From Atopsyche davidsoni (Eukaryota > Arthropoda > Insecta > Trichoptera > Hydrobiosidae): a DNA stretch of 64,000 bases. Where the stretch lies: NCBI GenBank assembly GCA_022113835.1, contig JAILWY010000012.1, forward strand, positions 16,492,001 to 16,556,000, in the 5' to 3' direction. Under the pieces are notes generated by a model. It saw only the letters and a program-made list of their open reading frames with translations. It ran no database searches and was not told the origin of the DNA. A program made the translations under genes and the position numbers. Shown here one piece after another: positions 44,301 through 55,560 of this stretch; the stretch's first letter is position 1, and the number at the start of each line of letters is the position of its first letter.

Positions 44301-47300
44301 ATTATTTGAAAAAAACAATCTGAACAATTTATATGCGTCATTTGGTGTTCAATAATATGAAAACAACTATAAAATGTTCAGTGTTGCATTTAAGCAATTA
44401 CATATTAAAGGTTATATTACAAAATGTTCAAATTTGGTTTCTCATAATCAACACGATACATAAAAATATAAATTAGGGAATCTTAGAACCATCAGTAGAC
44501 ACGATTTCTGTGTCTAATTGAAAATTAATGAGAATTTTTAAGGTTCTGAAGTGAGCTTTGAGACACCTTCTATTTGACAATTATTTTGAGGAAAAAAATT
44601 ATATATATTGACACGTAGATGCTATCAACTTTTTTTGTTGTTGTGGTTTTTGATATTATAGTAATTATGGATATAAAATTGATGTTTACCTGTTGTTCTA
44701 TCCAGGAGTGCTTCCCGCTGATGGCTGCGAGATACTGTAGAATGAGCTTGGTGGACTCAGTCTTGCCGGCGCCGGACTCTCCGCTGATGACGATGCACTG
44801 GTCCTGTCCGTAGCGGCGCATGTGTGCATAGGAGTTGTCTCCGATGGCGAAGATATGAGGTGGCAGCTCGCCAATCTTCCTCTCCTTGTACAGCTTAATC
44901 TGGTCTGCCGTATAGATGGGGAGGATCTGATACGGGTTCACCGCTACTAGAATTGAGCCCGTGTAAGTCTGAAATATTTGAGATATTCAACGTTATTAAA
45001 TTATGTTTTATGCAAATCTGCTTTTGAAACACTAGTCTAAATTTTGCTTATTTTTCATTAACACAAGACTTGAACAGTGACATTAGGAAAATACCTTCTT
45101 TCAAGCTTTTAAATGTTTTGAGCTAGCTCGTAACCGGTTTCTACTAGTCTTGAGACATTATAGGTGAGAGAATCAACTAAATGTTATTATTTCACCCATA
45201 ACGACTGATGACTGGGAGTCTCCAGTTGAAACTGGCCGTGAACTATCTGTCTTTAAAACGAGTGTTCTTACAAGTATTTATTTTATTAGTAAATGGACAT
45301 AATCCCTTTTTTACTATGCCGTGTTCAGTTCTGATCAAGTGTAGTGTTACAGTGTGTGTGTAAACTGTGCCACCTGATAAACATGTATGATACGGCACCT
45401 GTGGTGGGTAGTGTGCTGGGGAGTGTGCGGTGTGGGGACACTCACGTAGATGAGGTTCTCGTTGTAGCGGATGAGGAGGTTGCGCAGGATGCCGGCCTCG
45501 TGCAGGTCGCCGAGGGAGATCATGTCCTCCACGCCCTGCACGGAGGTGGCGTGCATGGCCTTGATGCGGCGCTCGGCGGCCAGCCAGGCCTCGTTGCCGT
45601 CGTCGTCGCGCACCTGGATGCGCCGGCCCTCCGCCGACACCACCCGCGCGCCGATGGCCACATCGAACTCCCGCCCCGACACGGGCTCGATCCAGATGTA
45701 ATCACCCTGCAACAAGGTCAGTCTCAGTTCTCGTCCCCGGTGAATTCCGGATCGGTCTCACTTTCCGAATAATGAAACGATCGCTTTCGTCGGGCGTCGT
45801 GATCTGTGAAAATCTGTCCGACTTAAAATTATGAACGTGCGCTTGTTTCGATTCGTTTTAGTTATGATCTTGTCAAAGCGCGATACTCGTATTTAAAAAA
45901 AAAAGCGTTCGGTTGCAATAAACTTGCATATCTACGATGAATTCGTTCTCAGCTGTTATTTCAACAGATTTTGTGTAAAATCGGTAAATGGTCCGGTAAA
46001 AAATATTTGACTAAATGGTAGTTCTCGGCGTTGTGGTCTCATGTAATCCGCTTTTATTTAACGATTGGCAGCCATTCGGGCTGTAAAATTACAAAACAAA
46101 AAGTGGTCTCGGGCGTCACTTCCAAACCGCGGTCTCTTCCGTGGAGCTGTATATTAGTAAACAATGTGAAAATTATTTTTAATAGTTTGATAGTTCCGTT
46201 CGATCGGTTATGTAACTTTATTATAAAAGTAATGAATAACTATTTTACTGACAAAGAAAGTAAGATACCAGTGGCGTGCAAGTCGATTCTCTATATAACT
46301 TAGAAAACGCTTAGATTATGCGTTTTTCTGCGAAAAAAATAACAGAAGACGTCGAAATATGTTTTAAATACATTTTAGGAGATGCAGTACTTTTTTGCTC
46401 AAAATAAGACTAAACAGAATGTACAAGTATCTGCGAGGTGCCATTCTACACGCCGGTGGATTATCCGGCCTCTGGCGGTTGTCGTGTGCTTACAATGTGT
46501 ACAGTATGATAAGCGTTGCTCAATTAGAGGTATAAAGTACAGTTATTATCTATTAGCGATGATTCTATCCCAGAACGTACTCTCGGATGATGATCTCGAG
46601 TGATATATTTGCCGGCGGCACGCCAGGCCGGCCGCGCTCCAGCGGCTCCCTTCTCGGCCAATACGAATGGAACGACTGCACCAAATAAATAATATTAACC
46701 ACCCGAGAACTACTCCGCTCTGTGAAGTAATTGATGGCCGAGATTCGCACGAGCAAAATGCTACATAATCCGAGAAGAAATTCCTAAATGCCACTTAACG
46801 CCGAGCTGGGCGAAGAGTACCAGTCGAGACGTTCGCGACCACCGAAATCAGCTCTCAGAGACATAATTTTTTACTCATAGAAAGATTCTATAGAAACTTA
46901 AGTGATATTAGTATATTCGTGTTTTTTCCGTGAATTCGACAAAAGTTCTCATAGGACTCGCATAAGAATCTACATTGATGTATCCTTGTACCCTTAAAGT
47001 CACTCGCACCCGATCTGAGTTACTTATCATTCAGTAATACAAGCTATGCACAAAATTATTTTGATGCAAACCGCACAATGTAAGTGGCTCTTTTCAAAAT
47101 ACACTTAGTATAAAAGATAATTCTCTGGATCTTAATGGGATATATTCGCCCGGGAGATGTCCACACTAAGTAGAGATATCGCAAAAAATTAATGGATTGT
47201 GTTAAATACTATCGGCTAGCTATTTGAGTAAAATCTAGTTTTATGTCAGTGCCGCCACTGGGTATTAAAAATGTGTTGGACAATTTACATCTGATTGATT

Positions 47301-50300
47301 TTAAAGCAAAAATACCACGAGACGCTTTCGATAGACCACTAATCGGTTGAATTAAATTTCACACTCCGTAACAAGTGATCACGCCGTTCATTTAAGTAGT
47401 GTATGCAAATAATGAATTTCTTACAGAGTTTATATAACAGAAGCACTTTTAAGTCAAAAAATCTCCCAGCAACGCCGATAGTCATTATGTAATAATAACT
47501 CAACTAAAATATTAAACTATAAACTGGCAAAAATGGTTTGGTCTGTTTGTTATCACAAAAGCATTTTTTTATATATTAATTTTAATAAATTTCTTTTAAT
47601 TTTATTTAACGTATTATGTATCCAAATATATCAAATCTGTTTTAACTGACTCTTATTCCAGACATTATTTCTCTATTAATAATTTTCCCGAAACATTCTG
47701 GATCATTCGACTTGATGATATAAATATTATAACAGATGACTATGGATGCACACCTGACCTGATCCAGCCAATTCTGTGTCACATTAGAAACTTAATACTT
47801 AAATTGATTTTATATGCACTTTGTCTTATTTTTTTTACAAACTATAAGGCCGAGATACAAAGATAATTCAAAATAACTTACATTTATCTGATTGATCTCT
47901 ATTATTCGATTTATAATAATTTACTTTAACGTTATTTATCTCGGAGTAATTTATTTTTTTAATAATTACGAGACCACAGAACTTATCAGGGAGACAGGGA
48001 GAGCTCTTTTGCCCCTGGAGGTTCATCGTTATTTTTTATCGAAGTAACCGAGGTAAATTTTTAACAATGCAAGAGTAACCCAAAGCCGTGACTGCGTGTC
48101 GCGCTTCAGGGGAGAGCCCCGGGTAGATCTCCCTTGAAAATATCATGCCTTATGGAATTTTTCAGAAGGCAGGACATTTTCTCGAAAGCGCGGCACTCAA
48201 TCGCAGTGCTGGAAAACCCTCAGGGAAGGCATCGCCCTTGGTTATCATTAATTTTGGGAATCTTCTGTTTTATGTTGTGCATAGGAAATAGTGTCTTCAA
48301 TTTTGGCCTTTCAAATAAAAATATATGTACAATCAATCTGCAAGTTTGGCGACTGCATGCTTGCGTGTTGTGTTATTTTACCCAGTTAAGACTTGCCATT
48401 GGCCATTACACCACTATTGAGAATGTTCACATATATTGGAGACTCAATAATGTCGAGAGTACTCAGTCGCGACCCTTTTCGACGGGAGTCTCCAGACACC
48501 GACCGGATGGACGATACAATCTTCGGATTCAGGTGTACTCGTATTTGTAATTTCACTCGGCCACCGGGCCTCTGCATCTGAGCGGACAGTTTGAATCGTC
48601 ACATCCGAGTGCGTCGATGATCGCGAACATTCTCGAGAATACGTGGGTTCGTAGGTTTCTCGGGCCGCTCGGGGCTTTCGTTCCTCGGCGGTTTCGATTC
48701 GAGAAACCGAAGCAACTCGTTTCTGACAATATTGGAGTACGAGGTGCAGCGTTTTGAAGCGCGTAGACCATCACGTCTAGATGGACGCGGCGAGCGAGGC
48801 ACGGGGTGCAATATTCTCTTCGACAGCAATAACCGTGTCGGACAGCTCTTTGCATACGAATGTGCAAAATGATCTAATCGGAAAATATACAAATATTTAT
48901 TTTATTTCGTTTAAAAATACGCCATACAATAATAATAGGCAGTGCCTGACGTTGCGGAAGAGAGAGCTCTCACAAATATACAAATAGCGAAAACTTCTAT
49001 GTATAATGATTTTTATTATTATTCTCAGTGAAGTGGCATACGAGCAATGTAGCCCGGGTTGTCATATCTTGCCGATGCATATATTTGCGATGCCCCCGGG
49101 CCTGGTGCCGGCGCCGGCGCTGGACTCGCTGGGCAGCGGCGCGCTGCGGGCGGAGGGGCGCGCCGGACCGGAACCAAACGGAGTTTCCTGTTTTCAGAGC
49201 GAATTTGAATTTATAATAAAGCACGCCGCGCATTCTCTCGGCGGCACTGGCGGCACTGGCGGCACTGGCGGCACCAGCCTTGCCCGCGCTCGCCGACGAC
49301 TGGGCCCGTTCGCACGCTTGACTTTGTCCGCTTTGAATCGTCGTTTATTGACCGAGCTGTCGCACCGAAAGGCGTCGCGAACAGGGAAGCGGTCGTCTGT
49401 GTTGCACAAGGGCATACAAATGAACCACTTGAAGCCGTCACCCGTCCGCGGTGTGGCAAATACGAGAGTGCCAGCCCGTCACTCCGGCGAAGAGGGTAAC
49501 CCCCCCCCTCCCTGGGGTGGTGCGTGAATCGAACTATCATTTCAGCACCAATTTGTGTCAAAAAATGGCGAAAATTAATTACATATATATATTTAATATT
49601 TTTGAATAAAATACTTGAGTGATTTTCCACATTTTTATTTTTATTAGTGACCGGTTTCGCCAACCTTTCACGTTGGCATTTTATCAAATAATAATAAGCA
49701 ATTAGGTAAACAATTGATAGAGGGAGAGGTTGTTGGAAAGAGATAGAATGATTGTCAGGTGGTAAGGGCTAATGTGATTTTAATGTACCTGACAAGTGGA
49801 GGATTCTATATAATTGCAAATTTTTGTGAACAAATGTTTTTATATTAATGGGGTAATTATCTAAAGTAGTGGCTTTGGGGTGTAGCAGCAGTTATCCTGA
49901 GTTGGGAAAATCACTCAAGTATTTTATTCAAAAATATTAAAATGGAATTACTCTCTGTCAAAAATATTGAATTTCTTTACATATATATTTAACAGCAAAT
50001 TTAATTACTAACCTAATAACCCGGCTTACGTTTTCGCCGGGCGCGCTCGTTGTCGACGGTGTCCGGCCGTCGCTTCCGCCGCGGCGCCGGGAAGAGCCGG
50101 GAACGGAGACACACCCGTCGGGTTGACGAGCACTGGCCGAGTAGCTCCGGCTGAATTTGTTTACTATTATTGATATTGTTCAGCCGTCACTTCCGCCTTC
50201 GCCCGATTCCTCGTTTGCCGGGAGATTGGACGCATTGTGCCGCCAGGAAGAGCCGGGGACGACGGGACGTGGCGACACACCCACCGGGTTGTCGAACGCA

Positions 50301-51870
50301 GACCGAGTAGCTGCCACCGAACTCAGCTTGACACGACGCGTGATAAAGCCTCCGCGAGGAAGTCCCCGTTCTTGCGGACGATCGCCAAACGGAAGTAAAA
50401 AATTACATCCCCAGAGTTGGTCAATTATTTCTTATTCAAATCGAAATTCCTCTGTGCACGCTATTCACGCTAATAAAAATAATATCAGATGTGTATATCA
50501 ATATGTAGTCGATTATGAAACTGTTGGATCCACAAAATAACTTTCACAAATACTTCTGCAGAACTGTAGTAAAATACATACGATAATTTCTGCATTACTA
50601 TCAAACTTGAAAAGTCAATTTCAAAAAGTGTATTGTGCAATCCAGAGAAATATGTAGTGAGAATTGAATTCGTAGAATAGATTTAGGTGCCTAAATATCG
50701 GACGTCGTTTTTAAACTTTTCAGGCTGCAAATTGGTTATACTGAAAAATAAAACCGATGACGTCACCAAAACGCAAATAAATATGCATAATATAAAAAAT
50801 TGCATTCCTGCAAACTGGAAATCTCACTACAATTGCGGTACGAGGGTGCGAACGAGACTCTCGTCTAACTCGTATTACTTGCAATCGAATGCTTCAATAC
50901 AATATCAAAACTGTACCGTCATACTCAGTGACAATTGAAATAATCATTTGCTTTTGAGCTGTGTTAGAGACGATGAGTGAATGTGTACGCAATAAACGAC
51001 TTTTTTATACACAACTGCAAATTGTCCGTCTCTCTCTCATTCGGCTGACAATCTTGCGATATTGCAAAAAATACGACTACAAAACCAATTTTCGAGCGAT
51101 CGACATGACCGTTGGTGTCAGTTTTTTTTACAGTGGCAAGGTTTAAATAATAAAAAAAAAATAGCATGAATAAATGAAGATTTAAGAGTGTCTAGTGACA
51201 AGATTGACAAAAAACACGCAAATAAAACAGGATCTAAAGGTATGAAGTGACGTGATGTACAATAGGACGGAATTTATCATTATCAGGCCGTAGAAATGTC
51301 GTTTTTGGATAGCGCAATAAATTGCGAATCCTCGGCTCGTCATCCTCCCGGTGAGATCTTTATAAGCTTAATTGGTTTCCAGCGTGGATGCACTAAACGG
51401 AAACTAATCAGAGTTAACGCACGGTGCAGTGGAATGTCTGCGAGGATTTCCTTGGAATTTGTCGGGAATCCGTACAAAACCAGTGCGGCCGAGTGGCCAT
51501 CGTTAACTTCGCGGCCATTGCGCACTCGATCTGCGGAATACGGCTCGCGTTTGGATGAACACAAAAGGGATATCGGAAAGGTTATTTTAATAATCTTGAA
51601 CACACGTGTCTCGAGTTGCCGTGACCTTGTGGGTTGAGTCAAAAAAAAATTATGCTCTAAGTATGAAACTTCGCGTATTTAGACTTTCGGAGCAAACTAT
51701 TTATAATAGAACTCGATTCCTTTCATACTAGTGTTTGATAAAATCGCTTGGGCTAGTTTTTCAGAATTCGGACGCAAGTGAACATCATAGTTCACATGTT
51801 TGTAATCGAACTTACCCTTGTGACGATCACCATGGTGGAGGCCTCATGTGCCGCTGGTCACCGAGGAGAC
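35345..51870 (-). CDS. ck: Myosin VIIa (crinkled), unconventional MyTH4-FERM myosin
   Basis: Actin motor of bristles, hairs and auditory organs; 2166 aa (Drosophila ck about 2167). The start codon is 51833-51831. Exons: 51870-51816, 45706-45446, 44968-44690, 44225-43941, 43677-42082, 41845-41618, 41258-41019, 40890-40726, 40632-40348, 40270-37802, 37456-37257, 36718-36451, 35551-35345. All are in phase. The motor has P-loop GESGAGKT (156-163), switch [11 protein letters not shown], and switch II DIFGFE (431-436). IQ motifs follow (about 745-880), then a charged single-alpha-helix-like segment (about 855-915). The tail is MyTH4-FERM, SH3 ([11 protein letters not shown]), and a second MyTH4-FERM ending near [11 protein letters not shown]. 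The 1.6- and 2.5-kb exons hold most of the motor and tail. Intron 1 is 6.1 kb. Confidence 0.97.
49240..49275. repeat. Tandem repeat (GGCGGCACT)x4
   Basis: Four consecutive 9-base units, the last with one change. The unit keeps frame (Gly-Gly-Thr), but the surrounding 173-codon open frame (49006-49527) has no recognisable domain or splice support. Confidence 0.9.
49592..49941. mobile_element. Fold-back/MITE-like element with 37-bp perfect inverted repeat
   Basis: The segment 49592-49628 is the exact reverse complement of 49905-49941 (37 bases), with about 276 bases between. The interior holds a 31-base hairpin-forming motif (49647-49677; GCCAAC...GTTGGC) found identically at 54063-54093. Short similar sequences (TTACATATATAT) lie just outside both arms, near 49579 and 49977, and may be a target duplication. 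No coding capacity. Confidence 0.7.
50066..50314. repeat. Diverged GC-rich direct duplication
   Basis: Copy A (50066-50148) and copy B (50183-50314) share, in the same order, GCCGTCRCTTCCGCC, GGAAGAGCCGGG, GACACACCC, CGGGTTG and CCGAGTAGCT. They differ in spacing. No coding or RNA assignment. Confidence 0.65.
51816..51870 (-). CDS. ck: First coding exon of myosin VIIa, 18 coding nt
   Basis: On the minus strand, CCACC ATG encodes MVIVTR and is followed at once by a GTAAGT donor. These six residues are those I know for the Drosophila ck N-terminus, and they join in phase to GDYIWIEP at 45706. Upstream, a pyrimidine-rich stretch ending TTTCCAG at 51871-51872 looks like an acceptor. The exon is then about 55 nt and a further non-coding exon should lie upstream. 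Confidence 0.88.
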
Positions 51871-52291
51871 CTGGAAACGAAAGAGAAAACTCCATTAAAA
51901 TACATAGTAAAAAAAAAAAATACCGCAATATCCCATATTCGATTGAAAGTGAAATTAAATCGATTGGTCAAATGTAATTCTTAAATTTGCATGCAATTAC
52001 TGAGTTAACTGTGAATGCACCAGATGGGCACTCCTTGGCTGCAAGTCACATTGGAAGTGACGAGCTGTAGCCGGACCCCTCAGCTGGACCGTCTCCGATA
52101 GGAACGTGAAGATGCATATAATATTCGGATACCATTGAGACGACGGCTCCAGTGGCTGGGAGTGAGATGGAATACATTTTATTGAACTGTACTGTATCAA
52201 GACAAAATTTCATAAAAAAAATTATTGAATAAACCGAATCTGAAATTTAAAAATGCTTGTCATAAATAAAAATGCCAACGTATACGTTTTT

Positions 52292-52322
<31 letters not shown>

Positions 52323-53719
52323 CACTTTTGTTATTTTGTATTGTGTTGACGCATATAATTTCGTTCAGGTATTCGTATCGCCCAAATTGTCATTTACATA
52401 AATAAACACTGGTCTAAAATAACAGGAGCCGGGCCGCGTCCTTCCGCCACTGGGACAAAGGACCGGCGGCACGTGGGAGTGCCCCTCGCCGCGGGCCCTT
52501 CCCCCGTTGTCTCTGACGCTGCGCTTTGTCTATGGCCGGCCGCACCGGAAACAGCCGAATTATTTCAAATTTATAGCGTTTAGTATTTAACAAAATGGCT
52601 CTCTCGCACAAAGCGATAGTACAAGTGAAAAGCGAGAGTAGCCCGTGAAGCGGACTGCTGTTAATTTATGGATATTTTTCGGTTAAATTAATTTATTATA
52701 TTGTAGCGTGGATTAAAATCTTCGCGGCCATTGTACGAGTCCCCCGATTCAGTGTTTTCGGCGAGCCGCTGCAAATTTTGCCTGATTCTCAAATACATAA
52801 TACGCTCGTGGATGAATGAAAAATTACCATAATTTTCTCTCTTCTCTGCATTTTATCACTCATTATATCAACAGAATTAAACTGAAGTAATTCGAGCTTA
52901 AATCTATGTAGAAATGTATGAATCACCCAGTAAATATTGCTACGTGTGATTTATAAGATATTTTGACAGAAGACTCATTCATTGATGTCCCGTATACTAA
53001 CAACTTTCAATATATACTTATTACGAGGTACACTCAAATATCACCTTAAATTTTCTTTAAAAAATATATATACCTTTACGTGAATCATTTCTCAAATATC
53101 ATAGTAAACCGGCCTGTGGGGCAGCATTTCCCAACTTAATTTTGCTCCGAAACCTTCTTGACTTCGGTAAATAGTATTCAACAGATTTTCTGGAAGGTAA
53201 AAATCCGTAATAAATAAAGTAACGAAAATCAGACTTCAGTTTATTTTTTGTACCAAAGAGGAAAAATATTGGGCCCAAAAGCAAAATATTTTAAACAAAT
53301 AAACTTATTTTCTTCATTTTTAGTTGTTGGCTCAAGTAAATGATAGATATACTGAATACGTGAGAAGGTGAACCTGACTAAAATTTTACTTTTTTTAAAT
53401 GGCATTAACAAAACAAAACAACGATTCAATAAAATATTGAATCCTTCTCTTTGTGAATACTCGTAGGTTGAAAAGAAATTCGAACACGAAAACGTCACTA
53501 GAGCTTGCGTCCAAATAGCATTGATGGGAATCGATGCATTTTGATTGAATTCGATCGACCCGTGAGAAAATCGATTAATCAACATTCATATTTCTAGAAC
53601 GTTTGTAAAACGCCGAATGACAAAGTCCACAAAATTATTGTTTTATTCGACCAAATTTCTTTTGAACTTTAATTTTAGATACAGGTTGTTAAAAAAGGAA
53701 CCTGATTTAATATATAATA
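51871..53719. other. Upstream region of myosin VIIa, likely promoter and 5' UTR
   Basis: The untranslated first exon and promoter of myosin VIIa should lie here, since an acceptor-like site precedes its coding start. A GC-rich patch at about 52420-52560 is the best promoter-like candidate. A 27-base A run lies at 52296-52322. No protein-coding gene was recognised. Confidence 0.4.
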
Positions 53720-53913
53720 CAGTAAAATCTCGATATAACGGACCGATTGGGGGGAGGGGGTTACCGTTATATAAAAATATCGTACTATGTTTGATATCGA
53801 CGCGCTTGCTTTCGGTAATCCTACTAAAAAGGAATCAACTTTTGTTTGCACTTATGAAGTTTGCTGTGTTTTTGTCCGTTATATCCGAAGTCCGTTATAT
53901 CGAGGTTTCACTG
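53720..53913. mobile_element. pogo/Tigger-type MITE, 194 bp, TA target site
   Basis: The left end is TA|CAGTAAAATCTCGATATAACGGAC. The right end is the reverse complement of CAGTGAAACCTCGATATAACGGAC, followed by TA. This gives 24-base terminal repeats with two mismatches, starting CAGT and flanked by TA, as in the pogo/Tigger group of Tc1/mariner. There is no intact transposase. Interior sequence recurs at 57961-58230. Confidence 0.85.
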
Positions 53914-54032
53914 TATTTAGGTAGTCGATTCACCCACGAAACGACACGCGATCCGAACCCACATCGCGGCCGAGTGCTCTCGCTTTAAAATTGGATACAA
54001 AATAAAACTAATATTTTAAATAAGTAAAATGC

Positions 54033-54163
54033 TGTGATTTTTCCACATATAAATTTTTGTCGGTGACCGGTTTCGCCAACCTTTCACGTTGGCTTTTCGC
54101 TCATGTAAAATATTAAAATGAAATTCCACCAAGTGCTCTCTGCCAAAAATATTGAATTTCCAC
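54033..54163. repeat. Shorter relative of the 49.6-kb fold-back element
   Basis: It contains the identical 31-base motif (54063-54093), the preceding GATTTTTCCACAT segment, and a following ATTAAAATG...TCTGCCAAAAATATTGAATTTC segment that matches 49936-49975. It is an internally deleted copy of the same family. Confidence 0.7.
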
Positions 54164-55043
54164 AGAATGAAACGTGCGTGAATCCGCGGTTGGGAGCCGC
54201 TGCCCCGGTGTTAAAGTGGCCGGCCAGAATTGTTGCACGGCGAGTTGAACCCGAAACGGTCGCACGATAAGTTGGGCACGCGGGCCGCGCGGCTCGGGCG
54301 CCGGCGGTCGTTGACCGGCACAAACCTTGACCGCGGCCCCGACTAATGGACGGCGCTCCTCGCCATCCGCGCTATCCATTACTGGGTGTCAATATCGACC
54401 ACTTCGCTCGTCGAGTAAAATAAATATCGACTCGTGCGCTCTAGTTGTTGGCGCAGTTGATTTCCGACATCCCCGAGTCCTGGGTCCGATTGAAGTCAAG
54501 ATTTCAACTATATGACAGATTCGAGGTTATCTACATGCAATGTACCTACCTGACCACCCATACATTTATGGTTACGGCGAAACAGGAAGATTTTCCTTCA
54601 GAGCCTTCAAAATGACTGGGTGACCACCGTGGGGTTGTGTTTGAGGTTCGATTGGGTGGGACTGTGCTTTTGACCTTTTTTGTGGAGGCAGTAATCGAGG
54701 TTAAACTGGAAGGTGTTGATTGAGGGGTTTGGAACTAAGTGGGTGGAGCCTCTTGATGACCTCTTGGATCGTTTTGGTGTTGGTGTCTCTGTGGAGCTGG
54801 GCATTTTGGATGAACCTCGGGGCATTGAGTGCCTAGCGGAGGATTTTATTTTGGAGAGGCTTGTGTTTCTCAGATGAGATGTATCCTCAGATGTAAGTGA
54901 GGAACGTGCCTTATCTACCTACTCCTGTATTTTGTTTGTTAAAGCACGTAGTGCATAGTACGTGCTTGCGCGTTTATTATGAATATCCTGTCAGACTGTC
55001 TCTAGTAATATAGATTGTTTCTACATAAACGCTGTACTGTCCT

Positions 55044-55560
55044 GTGTACTGAGGCAATCATCTTAACCTGGAAACACCCTGGAAACGATCGCACCGACCC
55101 CCTACGAGATGACGGCAAGCCGATCCAATGGAGCAAAAAAGTGAAATACCTTGGAGTCCATCTGGATCGGAGCCTCACATGGCAACCCCACGTCGTAGCC
55201 CCCCGAATAGAGGGCCACATAAGCAAAAACAGCCTCTACCCACTACTATGCACTAGAAGCCCCTCCCCCCTTGAGTCCAAACTCAAGCTCTACGCCTCCA
55301 TCATCAGGCCGTACATGATGTAGGCCGAATCTGTCTGGTCAAAACTTCTGCCTACACGCCTTATCCTAGGTGCCTATCATCGCACCTCGACTAATACCCT
55401 CTGTGCCCAGACCAAAATCCCACCGATCGTAACCCAGACGCTTCACGTCACCGAAAGGCTATACCAGTCCATACGAAAATCCAAAAACCCCTCCTCAAAG
55501 GGATTGGACCCTTACTCAGACTCACTGCCTGTCCACTCTGAATAAACTCCTTAGCAAAAT
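55044..55560 (+). mobile_element. Jockey-clade non-LTR retrotransposon fragment (3' end of reverse transcriptase)
   Basis: The frame reads WSKKVKYLGVHLDRSLTW, then YPLL, ESKLKLYASIIRPYM, a premature TAG at 55321-55323 and, in the same frame, AESVWSKLLP. This is the thumb-side end of Jockey-type reverse transcriptases (KYLGV-LD--L-W ... IIRP-MTYASPVW). It is truncated at 5' and broken by a stop, so it is a dead copy. Confidence 0.8.

Larger units (their letters stand above)
45707..51815 (-). other. 6.1-kb intron 1 of myosin VIIa
   Basis: Mostly AT-rich, with GC-rich islands near 46.6, 48.6-48.8, 49.1-49.5 and 50.0-50.35 kb. It contains a 4-copy nonamer repeat, a fold-back repeat element and a diverged GC-rich duplication. 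No exon of another gene was convincingly recognised. The islands are candidates for enhancers or alternative 5' exons. Confidence 0.6.

Noticed and set aside
45344..45772. Plus-strand open frame of 142 codons
   Set aside because: Antisense shadow of myosin exon 2 (45446-45706), which is GC-rich and codon-biased.
49006..49527. 173-codon open frame in the myosin intron
   Set aside because: Its length comes from a GC-rich island and the GGCGGCACT repeat. No domain, no splice context, and other frames are equally open.
54607..54825. Minus-strand 72-codon frame rich in Ser/Thr/Pro, possibly retrotransposon ORF1
   Set aside because: Only a vague resemblance; no zinc knuckle or other motif, and the strand is opposite to the nearby Jockey fragment.
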